Assembly (NCBI GenBank): GCA_009776395.1
Contig: WRNX01000013.1
Coordinates: forward strand, 1 to 19,253
Length of the DNA stretch: 19,253 bases
DNA from: Lentimicrobiaceae bacterium
GTDB taxonomy: Bacteria; Bacteroidota; Bacteroidia; Bacteroidales; WCHB1-69
Direction: 5' to 3'
Shown: positions 8,214 to 15,833 of the stretch, piece by piece
How the letters are laid out: each line of letters starts with the position of its first letter
Position numbering within the stretch: the stretch's first letter is position 1
Translations under genes and position numbers: made by a program
The notes under the pieces: generated by a model
The model's input: the letters and a program-made list of their open reading frames with translations, nothing else
Database searches by the model: none
Told to the model about the DNA's origin: nothing

Positions 8214-11200
8214 TTACAGGATTGCAATTTTTTCAATTTTTTCGGCGGTTTCGCCTTGTGAATTGCGCACTGTCAGGCGGTAAATATACACGCCTTTTCC
8301 AATTTTATCGCCATACTCATCTCTTCCATCCCAAATAATAGGATTTTGATGGTTGTTATTCCCTTCTAAAAATTGCGTGGTTTGAAAAGATTTTACTAAT
8401 TTTCCGGAAATAGTAAAGATATGGATTAAAATATCGAATGTTTCTGCGGGTTGATTGTGTTCAAAGTAGAACGATGTTCTGGTAGTAAATGGGTTAGGAT
8501 AATTTAATACATGCGCCAGTTCTAATTTTTCATCCGATTTCACTACAAAATCAATAGAGGCTTCTGAGGGGTTGTTGCAAATATCCCAGGCGCGTACTTT
8601 TAAGGTATGTGTGCCGGGGGTTAAGTCTTGTAAAGGATAACGCACAGAGCCTGAGTTATAACTGTCTTGATCTGCGAGATAATAGTCGTTCAAAACCATC
8701 TGTTTTTCAATATCATTATCTAAAATTGCGACAATATCATGTCCAATTCCGTTTCCGGTGGTATTGATACCGTATTCATCTTTTAGATTTAAAATAAGCA
8801 CAGGGTCAGGGTTGGTAATCCCTCCGGGGACAAATTTATCATCGTTGAGAAAAATCGCTATATCCGGTCCTTTGTCATCTTCAAGGGGTTTATCACTTAT
8901 CCCGCCAATAAAAAAATTATCATAATAATCGCCTGCGTCATCATTATCAGAAGCGGCATAATAACTTATTTTACCATTTCCATACTCAAAATTAATATCT
9001 TTGGGAACAAAAAAGGAAAATTCAAACATACCGTTTGTTACGGTGGCATTACCTTTAAAGAGTAGATTTTTTTGCACGAGAAACTCTTCTATCGGGCTTC
9101 GCGGGTCTTGTCCTAATGTTTTTTGTTTCACAAATTTATCAAAAATTGAGGGATAAATATTTCCATTAAAATTTGAAAGAATATTTCCTGCATCATCAAT
9201 TACTTTACCTTTCACTGTTACTTTAGATAAAGCTTTTAGGGTATCTATTTTTTGCGAATCATCATCAAGTATTGCTTCTGTTTTTACTTGATGAGTTGGA
9301 ATATTAATAGTCATGGCGGGGTCTCCCATTAAAAAAATCATATTTGAATTACCCTCAGTTCCTCCATTATTATTTTTTGCAAATCTATGTATTTCACCTA
9401 ATGTTTTATATCTTCCATTCCATTTACTTCCTATTTCTCTAAACAGTTGTCTTCCATATCGGCTACCACTATATGAGACACGAGAAGTACTGTATAATGA
9501 ACTGGCGCCTCCTTTTTCGTTTAGGAATACTAATTCGGCAGGTGAAATAGCCTGTTTATCGTACCATGCAAAAGAACAGGTAAGGGTAATCATTAAAGGT
9601 TGGTTGTATTTATTTTTCCAACTGTTAATATCCGCTATTTCTAAAATTCTTTCGTGCGCTAACCCGTTACCGCCGCCGTGTCCAAAATATGCTATGACTA
9701 ATGTTCCTCTATCCATTCTCATATTTATGGCTTTATTTACATCGGGGTAACGTTGTCCACCTGCATAAGATACCTGTTGATAGGCATCACAGTAAATTTT
9801 ATCCAAATTAAAAGAGGGAAAACTGTCGGTTACTATGGTGGCAACATATTCAGCATCGTGCAGATGATCACCGTTGTCTTCATCATCGGCAATCAGCGTT
9901 ATAAAATTTCGCCAATCACCGAAGTTAGAAACTTGTGAAGCATTTTGCGGCGTAATTTTGTATCTTACCGATGCATTGATCGTTTTATCCACAGCAATTT
10001 TGGCTTGCGCCGGAGTAGAAACAGGAAAACGTCCCACCCCTACATTGATCGTATTTTTATTCAGATCTCCTTCATTGATGCCCAAAATTCCAAAATAATC
10101 ATCACAGGATAAACCGGTGTTTAATGAACCCGAACCAAGAGAACTTGTGCTTTGGTAGTTTGGAACAAACAGTTGGGTATTGGTAACCAACCCTCTATAA
10201 TCGTAAGAGGGTCTTCCAAAAAGAAGTAAATATTTAATAGTTTGCGCATCGTTATCATACAAATATCTCATAAAGTTACGAATGGCAGCGGGGTCTTGCG
10301 CACCTGATGAAAACTCATTATACACTTGTTCCGGCGTAACTACTTTTACATTCAAATTATTCGTTTTTGTTCTAAATTGTGCCAATCGGTTTGCTTCCGA
10401 AACAAAATCCGGATGAGCAACAATGACCATATCCACATCTTTCAACCCGTGCAAGTTTTGAGTCGCTATTTTTCCTACCGTAGTAACTGTTTTATATTCA
10501 GTTCCATTAAAAGCAATAAAGCGGCGCAGCTTATCGGTTGGAGTATGAAATAAAAATTGTGTTCCCGTCAATTTTCCTTCTAAAGCATACACAGTATTAG
10601 GGTCGGTAACATCCCAAACTATTGTTTGTGCGGAAGCATTATTTAGAGTAACGGAAGATATGCCGGAAGCGTCAATATTCTCAATAAGCGCAAAGGGCAT
10701 GGCATTTCCGGATATTCTTAATTTGCATTTTGCCTGAATTTCAATGTAATCCAACCGTGCAGAAGCAGAAGTTTGCGGGGAATTAAACTTCAAAGAGAAT
10801 GTGAGAGTTCCTGCGTTAAAAGGTAAATTATTTTGTTCAAAGATCGTTGTGTAAGCAGAAGATGATCCGATTCCATTCAAAACAAATGTTCTATTATTGC
10901 CACCCCACGACAACTCCATGTTAGAGGTAGTGGGCGAGGTTGCCGCTACCCTTACTTTAACTCTTCCACTTTGATTATCATACAACTCAGGTAGAGTAAA
11001 TGTGTAAGTTTTGGTAATTGAAGCGGAAAAGAGTTCCCCGAACCATTCTCTACCCGATTCTTCAAAATTATGTTCATCTTTTTCATAAAAATCATAATAG
11101 ATACAAGAAGAGGCATCTTTATTTGCCGTTTCATTAAGAAAGTTTTTTTTCACCACTCTTTTCTTTTCTCCCACACTGGGCTCCACATTAATAAAGTAAT

Positions 11201-12050
11201 AAGCGTTATCGGAATAGATATTTTTTTTATGAGAAAAAATCCCATTAGTATCATTATATTCCCAAGTGTTAGGACCTTGTGCATAAAAAACTATGTAACT
11301 GTTTTCATCAAAAACGCCGTTTCCATTATCTTTTATCATAATAGGAACTTCTAACAGATCATCAATTTGTTCAACGGGGTTCACATCGGGAATCATTCCG
11401 CCGCCATTTCCAAAAAGTGCAATATTGGCAGAACGCAACCCTGATACATTGATTCCCAAATTTTTAAGATCATTGTAAGTAATCTTATACAATCCGGTAT
11501 TACTCACTGCAATTTTATACCACGAACCTGAGGCGAGTACTGAGTTCTTCAATCCGAAAAATTTAGTAACCCGTACCGGTTCGGCGCCTTCAAAACGAAT
11601 ATCACATGAGACCAATCGTTGATATTGTCCGTTTGCGGTTTTCACTACCGGTACAATGCTCAGCATAGCGTAGTGTCTTTTTTCATCGGTTGTGGTTTTA
11701 ATATTAACATAAGGTTCCGCAAAAACATATTCTGCAGGAATTAATGCGGTCTCTTCTGCTGTAAGCGATTCATATTTTGCATTAAATAAAGAATATTTAT
11801 AAGAAATATAGAGATTGTTTACCTCAATTTTATCCCATAAAACGGGTAAGGATGGGTACTCGTAAGAAGCGATGGCATGATCGAAAGTAAGCCATTTTAC
11901 TTGTCTGTTTTCATACTCATATTGATGAATATCAAAATTAGGAATGGTGTACGATTTTGTTATTACCTGCGACCATAAATTGTTTTGGATAAAAAATATT
12001 GCGGTAAAAAACAATAAAAAATAACAAAAAAAATATCTTTGTTGGTTCAT
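8214..12050 (-). CDS. porU: T9SS sortase PorU (C25 gingipain-like peptidase)
   Basis: Cell-surface sortase of type IX secretion: it removes the C-terminal signal of cargo proteins and links them to anionic lipopolysaccharide. The 1278-residue product has a signal peptide (about 1-27), a long beta-rich N-terminal part, and a caspase-like C25 domain around 540-920. The predicted catalytic pair is His791 in YFGHGGGNG and Cys825 in LTCSFAWYD, both in the expected order. The last 95 or so residues contain NYPNPF, WDGRDEYGDKIGKGVYIYRLTV and a final KIEKIAIL, a FlgD-like/sorting-domain-type ending that PorU proteins themselves carry. It is somewhat longer than the P. gingivalis protein. It starts 12 bases after uppS and is followed by porV. 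The catalytic residues are assigned by motif position only. Confidence 0.93.
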   Translation of the reverse strand: MNQQRYFFCYFLLFFTAIFFIQNNLWSQVITKSYTIPNFDIHQYEYENRQVKWLTFDHAIASYEYPSLPVLWDKIEVNNLYISYKYSLFNAKYESLTAEETALIPAEYVFAEPYVNIKTTTDEKRHYAMLSIVPVVKTANGQYQRLVSCDIRFEGAEPVRVTKFFGLKNSVLASGSWYKIAVSNTGLYKITYNDLKNLGINVSGLRSANIALFGNGGGMIPDVNPVEQIDDLLEVPIMIKDNGNGVFDENSYIVFYAQGPNTWEYNDTNGIFSHKKNIYSDNAYYFINVEPSVGEKKRVVKKNFLNETANKDASSCIYYDFYEKDEHNFEESGREWFGELFSASITKTYTFTLPELYDNQSGRVKVRVAATSPTTSNMELSWGGNNRTFVLNGIGSSSAYTTIFEQNNLPFNAGTLTFSLKFNSPQTSASARLDYIEIQAKCKLRISGNAMPFALIENIDASGISSVTLNNASAQTIVWDVTDPNTVYALEGKLTGTQFLFHTPTDKLRRFIAFNGTEYKTVTTVGKIATQNLHGLKDVDMVIVAHPDFVSEANRLAQFRTKTNNLNVKVVTPEQVYNEFSSGAQDPAAIRNFMRYLYDNDAQTIKYLLLFGRPSYDYRGLVTNTQLFVPNYQSTSSLGSGSLNTGLSCDDYFGILGINEGDLNKNTINVGVGRFPVSTPAQAKIAVDKTINASVRYKITPQNASQVSNFGDWRNFITLIADDEDNGDHLHDAEYVATIVTDSFPSFNLDKIYCDAYQQVSYAGGQRYPDVNKAINMRMDRGTLVIAYFGHGGGNGLAHERILEIADINSWKNKYNQPLMITLTCSFAWYDKQAISPAELVFLNEKGGASSLYSTSRVSYSGSRYGRQLFREIGSKWNGRYKTLGEIHRFAKNNNGGTEGNSNMIFLMGDPAMTINIPTHQVKTEAILDDDSQKIDTLKALSKVTVKGKVIDDAGNILSNFNGNIYPSIFDKFVKQKTLGQDPRSPIEEFLVQKNLLFKGNATVTNGMFEFSFFVPKDINFEYGNGKISYYAASDNDDAGDYYDNFFIGGISDKPLEDDKGPDIAIFLNDDKFVPGGITNPDPVLILNLKDEYGINTTGNGIGHDIVAILDNDIEKQMVLNDYYLADQDSYNSGSVRYPLQDLTPGTHTLKVRAWDICNNPSEASIDFVVKSDEKLELAHVLNYPNPFTTRTSFYFEHNQPAETFDILIHIFTISGKLVKSFQTTQFLEGNNNHQNPIIWDGRDEYGDKIGKGVYIYRLTVRNSQGETAEKIEKIAIL

Positions 12051-12062
12051 TATAAAAACTTA

Positions 12063-12779
12063 TTAATAAATTTGTTTTCCTGTTTTTCCAAATCTTCTCT
12101 GTCGGGTTTGATATTGTGCAATAAGATCAACGAGGTCTTGTTTTGTGAAATCGGGCCAAAGAATGTCAGGGAAAAAGAGTTCGGAATATGCAATTTGCCA
12201 CAATAAAAAGTTGCTAATCCGCTGTTCGCGTCCTGTACGAATCAACATATCCGGATCAGGAATATTTTTTGTGTTTAAATAATTTTTAAAACTATTTTCT
12301 GTAATATCATCAACAGTAACATTATTCTGAACCATCATTTTTATAGCATTTACAATTTCCCAACGTCCGCTATAACTCAATGCTAATATCACTGTTAAAC
12401 CCGTATTATCTTTTGTTATATCCATTGCAGTTTGCAGTTCTTTTTGGCAATCTTCAGGAAGCGAGGTAATATTTCCAATGGTTTGTAACCGAACATTATT
12501 CTGCATTAAATTATCAGTTTCAGCATGGATAGCTTTGACCAACAACCCCATAAGCGCATCAATTTCCTCTTTTGGACGGTTCCAGTTTTCAGTAGAGAAA
12601 GCATACAAGGTGAGAAATTTTATTCCTGCTTCTCCGGCGGCTTCCATAGCATTTCTAACAGCATTTACCCCATTTTGATGCCCGAAAATACGTTCTTTGC
12701 CTTGTTCTTCAGCCCAACGCCCATTTCCATCCATAATGATGGCTATATGTTCCGGAATTTTATTTAAATTATTTATCAT
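12063..12779 (-). CDS. uppS: Undecaprenyl (isoprenyl) diphosphate synthase
   Basis: Cis-prenyltransferase that extends farnesyl diphosphate with isopentenyl diphosphate to the C55 carrier used for peptidoglycan and surface glycans. The 238 residues carry every family motif: IMDGNGRWA at 15-23 with catalytic Asp17, GH-NG at 33-37, TLYAFSTENWNRPKEE at 57-72, and RTGREQRISNFLLWQIAYSELFF plus LWPDF near the C-terminus. The ATG at 12779 lies inside an 8-bp tandem array. A second ATG 24 bases upstream is in frame but is followed by a TAA, so it cannot be the start. It follows the PorG-like gene, an arrangement also seen in P. gingivalis. There bamA comes next; here porU does. Confidence 0.96.
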   Translation of the reverse strand: MINNLNKIPEHIAIIMDGNGRWAEEQGKERIFGHQNGVNAVRNAMEAAGEAGIKFLTLYAFSTENWNRPKEEIDALMGLLVKAIHAETDNLMQNNVRLQTIGNITSLPEDCQKELQTAMDITKDNTGLTVILALSYSGRWEIVNAIKMMVQNNVTVDDITENSFKNYLNTKNIPDPDMLIRTGREQRISNFLLWQIAYSELFFPDILWPDFTKQDLVDLIAQYQTRQRRFGKTGKQIY

Positions 12780-12814
12780 CTAATCACCTAATTATCTTAT
12801 CATCTAATCACCTC
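12775..12814 (+). repeat. 8-bp tandem array at the porG/uppS junction
   Basis: Five consecutive 8-bp units read ATCATCTA, ATCACCTA, ATTATCTT, ATCATCTA, ATCACCTC on the plus strand. They run from inside the uppS start codon to the stop codon of the upstream PorG-like gene, so essentially the whole junction is repeat. On the minus coding strand the units give TGA, TAA and TAG triplets. The words resemble the 7-bp AATCACT units elsewhere with one extra base. Confidence 0.85.
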
Positions 12815-13703
12815 ATCTTTTTTTTCCTTGCTTATGTTTCAGATTCACATTTGTTTTGATATCGCAAATTCTATCTTCATTTCCAATTCTAACAGTAACG
12901 ATTACTCCGGCAAAAGAGTACCAGTCTGTTTTAATTGTACTGTAACGCTGAGAGTTGTGAGAATGTTTAGGATTTGAAGGATCTGCAAAATATTCTACTA
13001 TTTTTTTAGAATCGGATGAGATTGGTTCATTAGAAAAATCGTAATACAAACCTCCCACATCATCCAAAAAATTGGTAAAAGTAAATCTCAATCCCCATTC
13101 AGCGCCAACACACACAAATTTGCCAATATTTGCTTTAAAACCAATACCGAATGGGATGGCAAAACTTGTGAGCGCATATTTTTTTGTCATATCAACACGT
13201 CCTTGTCCTTCAGTTCCAATAGGTTGTAAATCGAAAGTTTCTCCACTGTATTTTTCAATTTCTCCCTCGTAAATAGCTTGGGGATTAAAAGAGAACAATG
13301 CTGCTCCCCCAAAAAGATATGGGGATATTTGATTTTTATGCCCTACATTATATACATTAAAAAAATTGATCTCTACTTGTGCCGATATTTCTGTAATGGG
13401 CGATGAAAAAGATAATGCTCTATCGCGATAATCCCATAAAATCTCTTTTTTGGAATTAATAAGGTAATTTTTTTCATCGGAAGCGGCGATTTTTCCAAAC
13501 AAGATATTTGCTTTTAATGCTATACGGGGAGTAAAATTATATCTATAAACAAGTCCGCCTGCAAATTGTGCATCTTGGAAAGGTTTACTGTTTAAATCTC
13601 CCAAATAAAATGAAGTTCCCATCATTGTTCCAATCTCAGAACGTTGTGCCTGACCAAAAGATATGGCAAGTAAACATAAAACGATTAAGCAGTTTTTTTT
13701 CAC
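12813..13703 (-). CDS. porG: PorG-like outer-membrane beta-barrel (DUF6089 family)
   Basis: Probable T9SS accessory barrel PorG, which in P. gingivalis anchors the periplasmic PorK/N ring to the outer membrane. The 296-residue product has a signal peptide (about 1-19, cut near QA-Q), the family's opening EIGTMMGTSFYLGDLN at 22-37, then YRYNFTPRIALKANI and repeated amphipathic strands with YLFGGAALF and IPFGIGFKANIG, ending in a basic tail. Its place directly before uppS matches the known porG-uppS pairing. The only start that leaves a complete signal peptide is GTG at 13703; no in-frame ATG lies upstream. The protein is longer than P. gingivalis PorG, and a general DUF6089 barrel of unknown role remains possible. 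The family call is firmer than the functional one. Confidence 0.75.
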   Translation of the reverse strand: MKKNCLIVLCLLAISFGQAQRSEIGTMMGTSFYLGDLNSKPFQDAQFAGGLVYRYNFTPRIALKANILFGKIAASDEKNYLINSKKEILWDYRDRALSFSSPITEISAQVEINFFNVYNVGHKNQISPYLFGGAALFSFNPQAIYEGEIEKYSGETFDLQPIGTEGQGRVDMTKKYALTSFAIPFGIGFKANIGKFVCVGAEWGLRFTFTNFLDDVGGLYYDFSNEPISSDSKKIVEYFADPSNPKHSHNSQRYSTIKTDWYSFAGVIVTVRIGNEDRICDIKTNVNLKHKQGKKR

Positions 13704-13782
13704 AAATATTACAGTATCAAATGAGAATAAATTAACGATAAGGAAAAAAGAATATTGTAATAAAATGGGTATTCTAAAAAAA

Positions 13783-14442
13783 TCAGCTTACCACTACCAC
13801 AATCTCCCCTTTTACCTCTTTGGCGGAAAAATGTGCTAACGCTCCCGAAATAGTTCCTCTAAAATGCTCTTCAAATAGTTTACTTATTTCCCGTGATACA
13901 CATATTTTTCTTTCAAAATCAAAAATCTTTTGCATCATGGATAATGTTTTTAAAAGTCTGTGTGGGGATTCGTAAAAAACAACCGTTTCTTTTCTTTCAC
14001 TTAGCATTTTCAGAGTGGTTTCTTTTCCTTTCTTGTGTGGTAAAAATCCATGAAAGTAAAATTTGTCGCAGGGAAAACCTGAGGCGACTAATGCGGGAAT
14101 TAGCGCGGTGGCGCCCGGCAAACATTCAATATCAATTTTTGCTGTTAGACATTCACGAATAAAAAGATACCCTGGATCAGAAATCCCTGGTGTACCCGCA
14201 TCAGAAACCAATGCCGCAATTTGTCCATTTTGTATCCATTGTACATATTTTTTTACTTGTTGATGCTCATTATTAATATGATATGCAAAACATTGGGTAG
14301 CAATTTCATAATGTTTCAACAAGTTTTTTGTTGTCCGAGTATCTTCACAAAAAATAATATCCACCTCTTTTAAAATACGCAACGCCCGAAGCGTAATATC
14401 TTCTAAATTGCCAATAGGAGTAGGAATAACATAAAGTTTCAT
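13783..14442 (-). CDS. rsmI: 16S rRNA (cytidine1402-2'-O)-methyltransferase
   Basis: SAM-dependent methyltransferase of the tetrapyrrole-methylase fold that 2'-O-methylates C1402 in the decoding centre of 16S rRNA. The 219 residues carry the RsmI signature in order: PTPIGNLEDITLRAL at 7-21, CEDTRTTKNLL, SDAGTPGISDPGY, LPGATALIPALVASG, FHGFLPHKKGK, YESPHRLLKT and the SREISK-FEE segment. The protein stops after KGEIVVVVS, the shorter form without the C-terminal extension seen in Escherichia coli, which is common in this phylum. It sits 56 bases downstream of the acyltransferase gene, with a heptamer array in between, and 79 bases upstream of the PorG-like gene. Confidence 0.95.
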   Translation of the reverse strand: MKLYVIPTPIGNLEDITLRALRILKEVDIIFCEDTRTTKNLLKHYEIATQCFAYHINNEHQQVKKYVQWIQNGQIAALVSDAGTPGISDPGYLFIRECLTAKIDIECLPGATALIPALVASGFPCDKFYFHGFLPHKKGKETTLKMLSERKETVVFYESPHRLLKTLSMMQKIFDFERKICVSREISKLFEEHFRGTISGALAHFSAKEVKGEIVVVVS

Positions 14443-14456
14443 CGTTTAAGATTTAA

Positions 14457-14500
14457 AGTTACAAGTTACATTAATCATTAATCATTAATCATTAATCACT
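14457..14500 (+). repeat. 7-bp tandem array at the acyltransferase/rsmI junction
   Basis: Two AGTTACA units (14457-14470) are followed by four TTAATCA units (14471-14498). In the other phase these are AATCATT three times and AATCACT once, ending at 14500. The array includes two bases of the acyltransferase stop codon. On the minus strand the units supply TGA and TAA in all three frames, and each also contains ATG. The same AATCATT and AATCACT words recur at 17499-17533. Confidence 0.9.
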
Positions 14501-15362
14501 ATTTCCTGTTTTTCCATCGTTTGTGGCTCCACAGCCAATACTGAGGAGTTTTTTTTATCGTTTTTTCTAATAATTGAATATATTTGTTAATGATCGCTCC
14601 GGTTTCAGTTTCTTGTGGTTTTTCTGTAATTAATTCTAAATTAACTTCATAATAGCCTCTTTTAATTTTTATAACTTCATAATAGATAACGGGGAAATCA
14701 TATTTTTTGGCAAAATATTCAGGACCATAAATCATACAGGATTCTTGATTAAGAAAAGTAGTAACATAACTTTTTTTAAGCACATTGGGAGATTGATCGC
14801 CCAGCATCATGTAAGCGCAAAGTCTATTTTGTTTGATATTTTGTTCAAAAATATTCCTAACCGTATCGGCGAAAACGACCTCGGTTCCAAACCGTGTTCT
14901 TCTTTTGTTGATCCATTTTTCAAATACTTTGTTAGTGTTTGCCTTTCCCACTCCAATACCGTGATGCAGAAACATCTCATCCAATCGCAACACCATCCAT
15001 TCCCAATTATTATAATGGCTGGAAAGTAATATTACGCTTTTCCCTTGTTCAAAAAAATGATTTACAATTTCAGGATGGTTGCACTTGTATCTCTTTGCCA
15101 CTTTTTTTCTTGAAATAGAAAGCATTTTAACCATTTCGGCGCCTAAATCAGCCAAATGTTTAAGAAACAGTTTGTGAATTGTAGAAATCTCATCCTGAGA
15201 TTTCTCAGGAAAAGAGAGGGTCAGATTTTCAATAGTAACCTCATTACGATATTTAATAATGTAGTGAATTACCAGGTAAAACGGGTAAAATAAGAGATAC
15301 AACACTTTCAAGGGCAAAAAAGAGATAAGAAAGAGCAACCCAAGCGCTATACGTAATCCCAT
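14499..15362 (-). CDS. LpxL/HtrB-like lysophospholipid acyltransferase
   Basis: Membrane-associated acyltransferase of the lipid A late acylation (LpxL/HtrB) family, likely adding a secondary acyl chain to lipid A at the inner face of the cytoplasmic membrane. The 287-residue product has an N-terminal membrane segment (about 5-35), the catalytic H(X)4E motif as HYNNWE with His116 and Glu121, and the LGDQSPN substrate motif with Asp189-Gln190. It ends WLWSHKRWK, typical of the family. Its ATG overlaps the stop of the upstream DUF4296 gene by one base (TAATG), which suggests translational coupling. The substrate (lipid A, or an ornithine- or glycine-type lipid) cannot be told from sequence, so I give no gene symbol. 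Confidence 0.88.
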   Translation of the reverse strand: MGLRIALGLLFLISFLPLKVLYLLFYPFYLVIHYIIKYRNEVTIENLTLSFPEKSQDEISTIHKLFLKHLADLGAEMVKMLSISRKKVAKRYKCNHPEIVNHFFEQGKSVILLSSHYNNWEWMVLRLDEMFLHHGIGVGKANTNKVFEKWINKRRTRFGTEVVFADTVRNIFEQNIKQNRLCAYMMLGDQSPNVLKKSYVTTFLNQESCMIYGPEYFAKKYDFPVIYYEVIKIKRGYYEVNLELITEKPQETETGAIINKYIQLLEKTIKKTPQYWLWSHKRWKNRK

Positions 15363-15733
15363 TATTGTATTTTATTTATAGAATCCTTTAATGCAGCAAC
15401 TTGCTCTTCCACAATCTCATCCAATCTGTTTTTTATTTTTTCCGCATACTTATTATGAGTACAATAATATCTAACATTTTGAACAAACGTTTCTTTTGTA
15501 ACTCCGCGTTTTTCAAAAATGGAGTCATATTTAACTGTCGCATAATCTTTCATATCGTATCTCCATTGCTGTACAAATATTTCGCCCTCTAAAAAATAAC
15601 AATCTGCAATCATAACGGCTACCGAATCTAATGGCAGAAGTGGCGAAGGTTTTTTTACTATGGAGTGGTTCAAACAAGCGCAACAACCTGTTAACAATAA
15701 TAATAATCCTTTTAAAAAATAATTTTTATTCAT
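15362..15733 (-). CDS. DUF4296 lipoprotein
   Basis: Small predicted lipoprotein of unknown function, restricted as far as I know to Bacteroidota. With the start at 15733 it has 123 residues and opens with a short basic stretch, a hydrophobic run and an LTGC lipobox, so it should be lipidated and face the periplasm. The rest matches the DUF4296 pattern: an I-ADCYFLEGE helix, YDSIFEKRGVTKETFVQNVRYYC, and a charged coiled-coil-like tail ending in EEQVAALKDSINK. An in-frame ATG at 15769 would add 12 residues ahead of the signal peptide and is less likely. It is the first gene of the nine-gene minus-strand cluster and is coupled to the acyltransferase. Confidence 0.8.
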   Translation of the reverse strand: MNKNYFLKGLLLLLTGCCACLNHSIVKKPSPLLPLDSVAVMIADCYFLEGEIFVQQWRYDMKDYATVKYDSIFEKRGVTKETFVQNVRYYCTHNKYAEKIKNRLDEIVEEQVAALKDSINKIQ

Positions 15734-15737
15734 GGCA

Positions 15738-15745
15738 CAAAAATA
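15738..15745 (-). promoter_or_regulatory. Possible -7 box upstream of the DUF4296 gene
   Basis: On the minus strand TATTTTTG fits the TAnnTTTG -7 consensus and lies just before the ATG at 15733. No TTTG -33 box is found 19-21 bases upstream. The implied transcript start would sit almost at the start codon, leaving little or no leader. It is weak on these grounds, but the cluster needs a promoter in this divergent gap (15734-15833). Confidence 0.3.
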
Positions 15746-15783
15746 GAAAAAATGATAATCTATTTTCATGTAAGAATGTTTTG

Positions 15784-15791
15784 TATTTTTG
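15784..15791 (+). promoter_or_regulatory. Possible -7 box of the LRR protein gene
   Basis: TATTTTTG fits TAnnTTTG and is placed 42 bases before the ATG at 15834, implying a leader of about 35 bases. No good TTTG lies 19-21 bases upstream; the nearest is TTTC with a 16-base gap. The leader holds a 5-codon frame starting at 15820 whose TGA overlaps the real start as ATGA. Confidence 0.35.
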
Positions 15792-15833
15792 CATTTGAAT
15801 TTTTAACGCATCATCGTTTATGAAAAAACAGAT

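Noticed and set aside
9313..9750. 145-codon open frame on the plus strand opposite porU
   Set aside because: It lies antisense to the conserved C25 catalytic domain of PorU and shows no recognisable family features; it is a shadow of that gene.
13750..13774. Weak hairpin (GAATA/TATTC) followed by T6 on the minus strand, downstream of rsmI
   Set aside because: The stem is five mostly A-T pairs with a 15-base loop, too weak to call an intrinsic terminator.
15734..15769. Upstream ATG start for the DUF4296 lipoprotein
   Set aside because: It would place 12 residues before a normal lipoprotein signal peptide and lies upstream of the possible -7 box.
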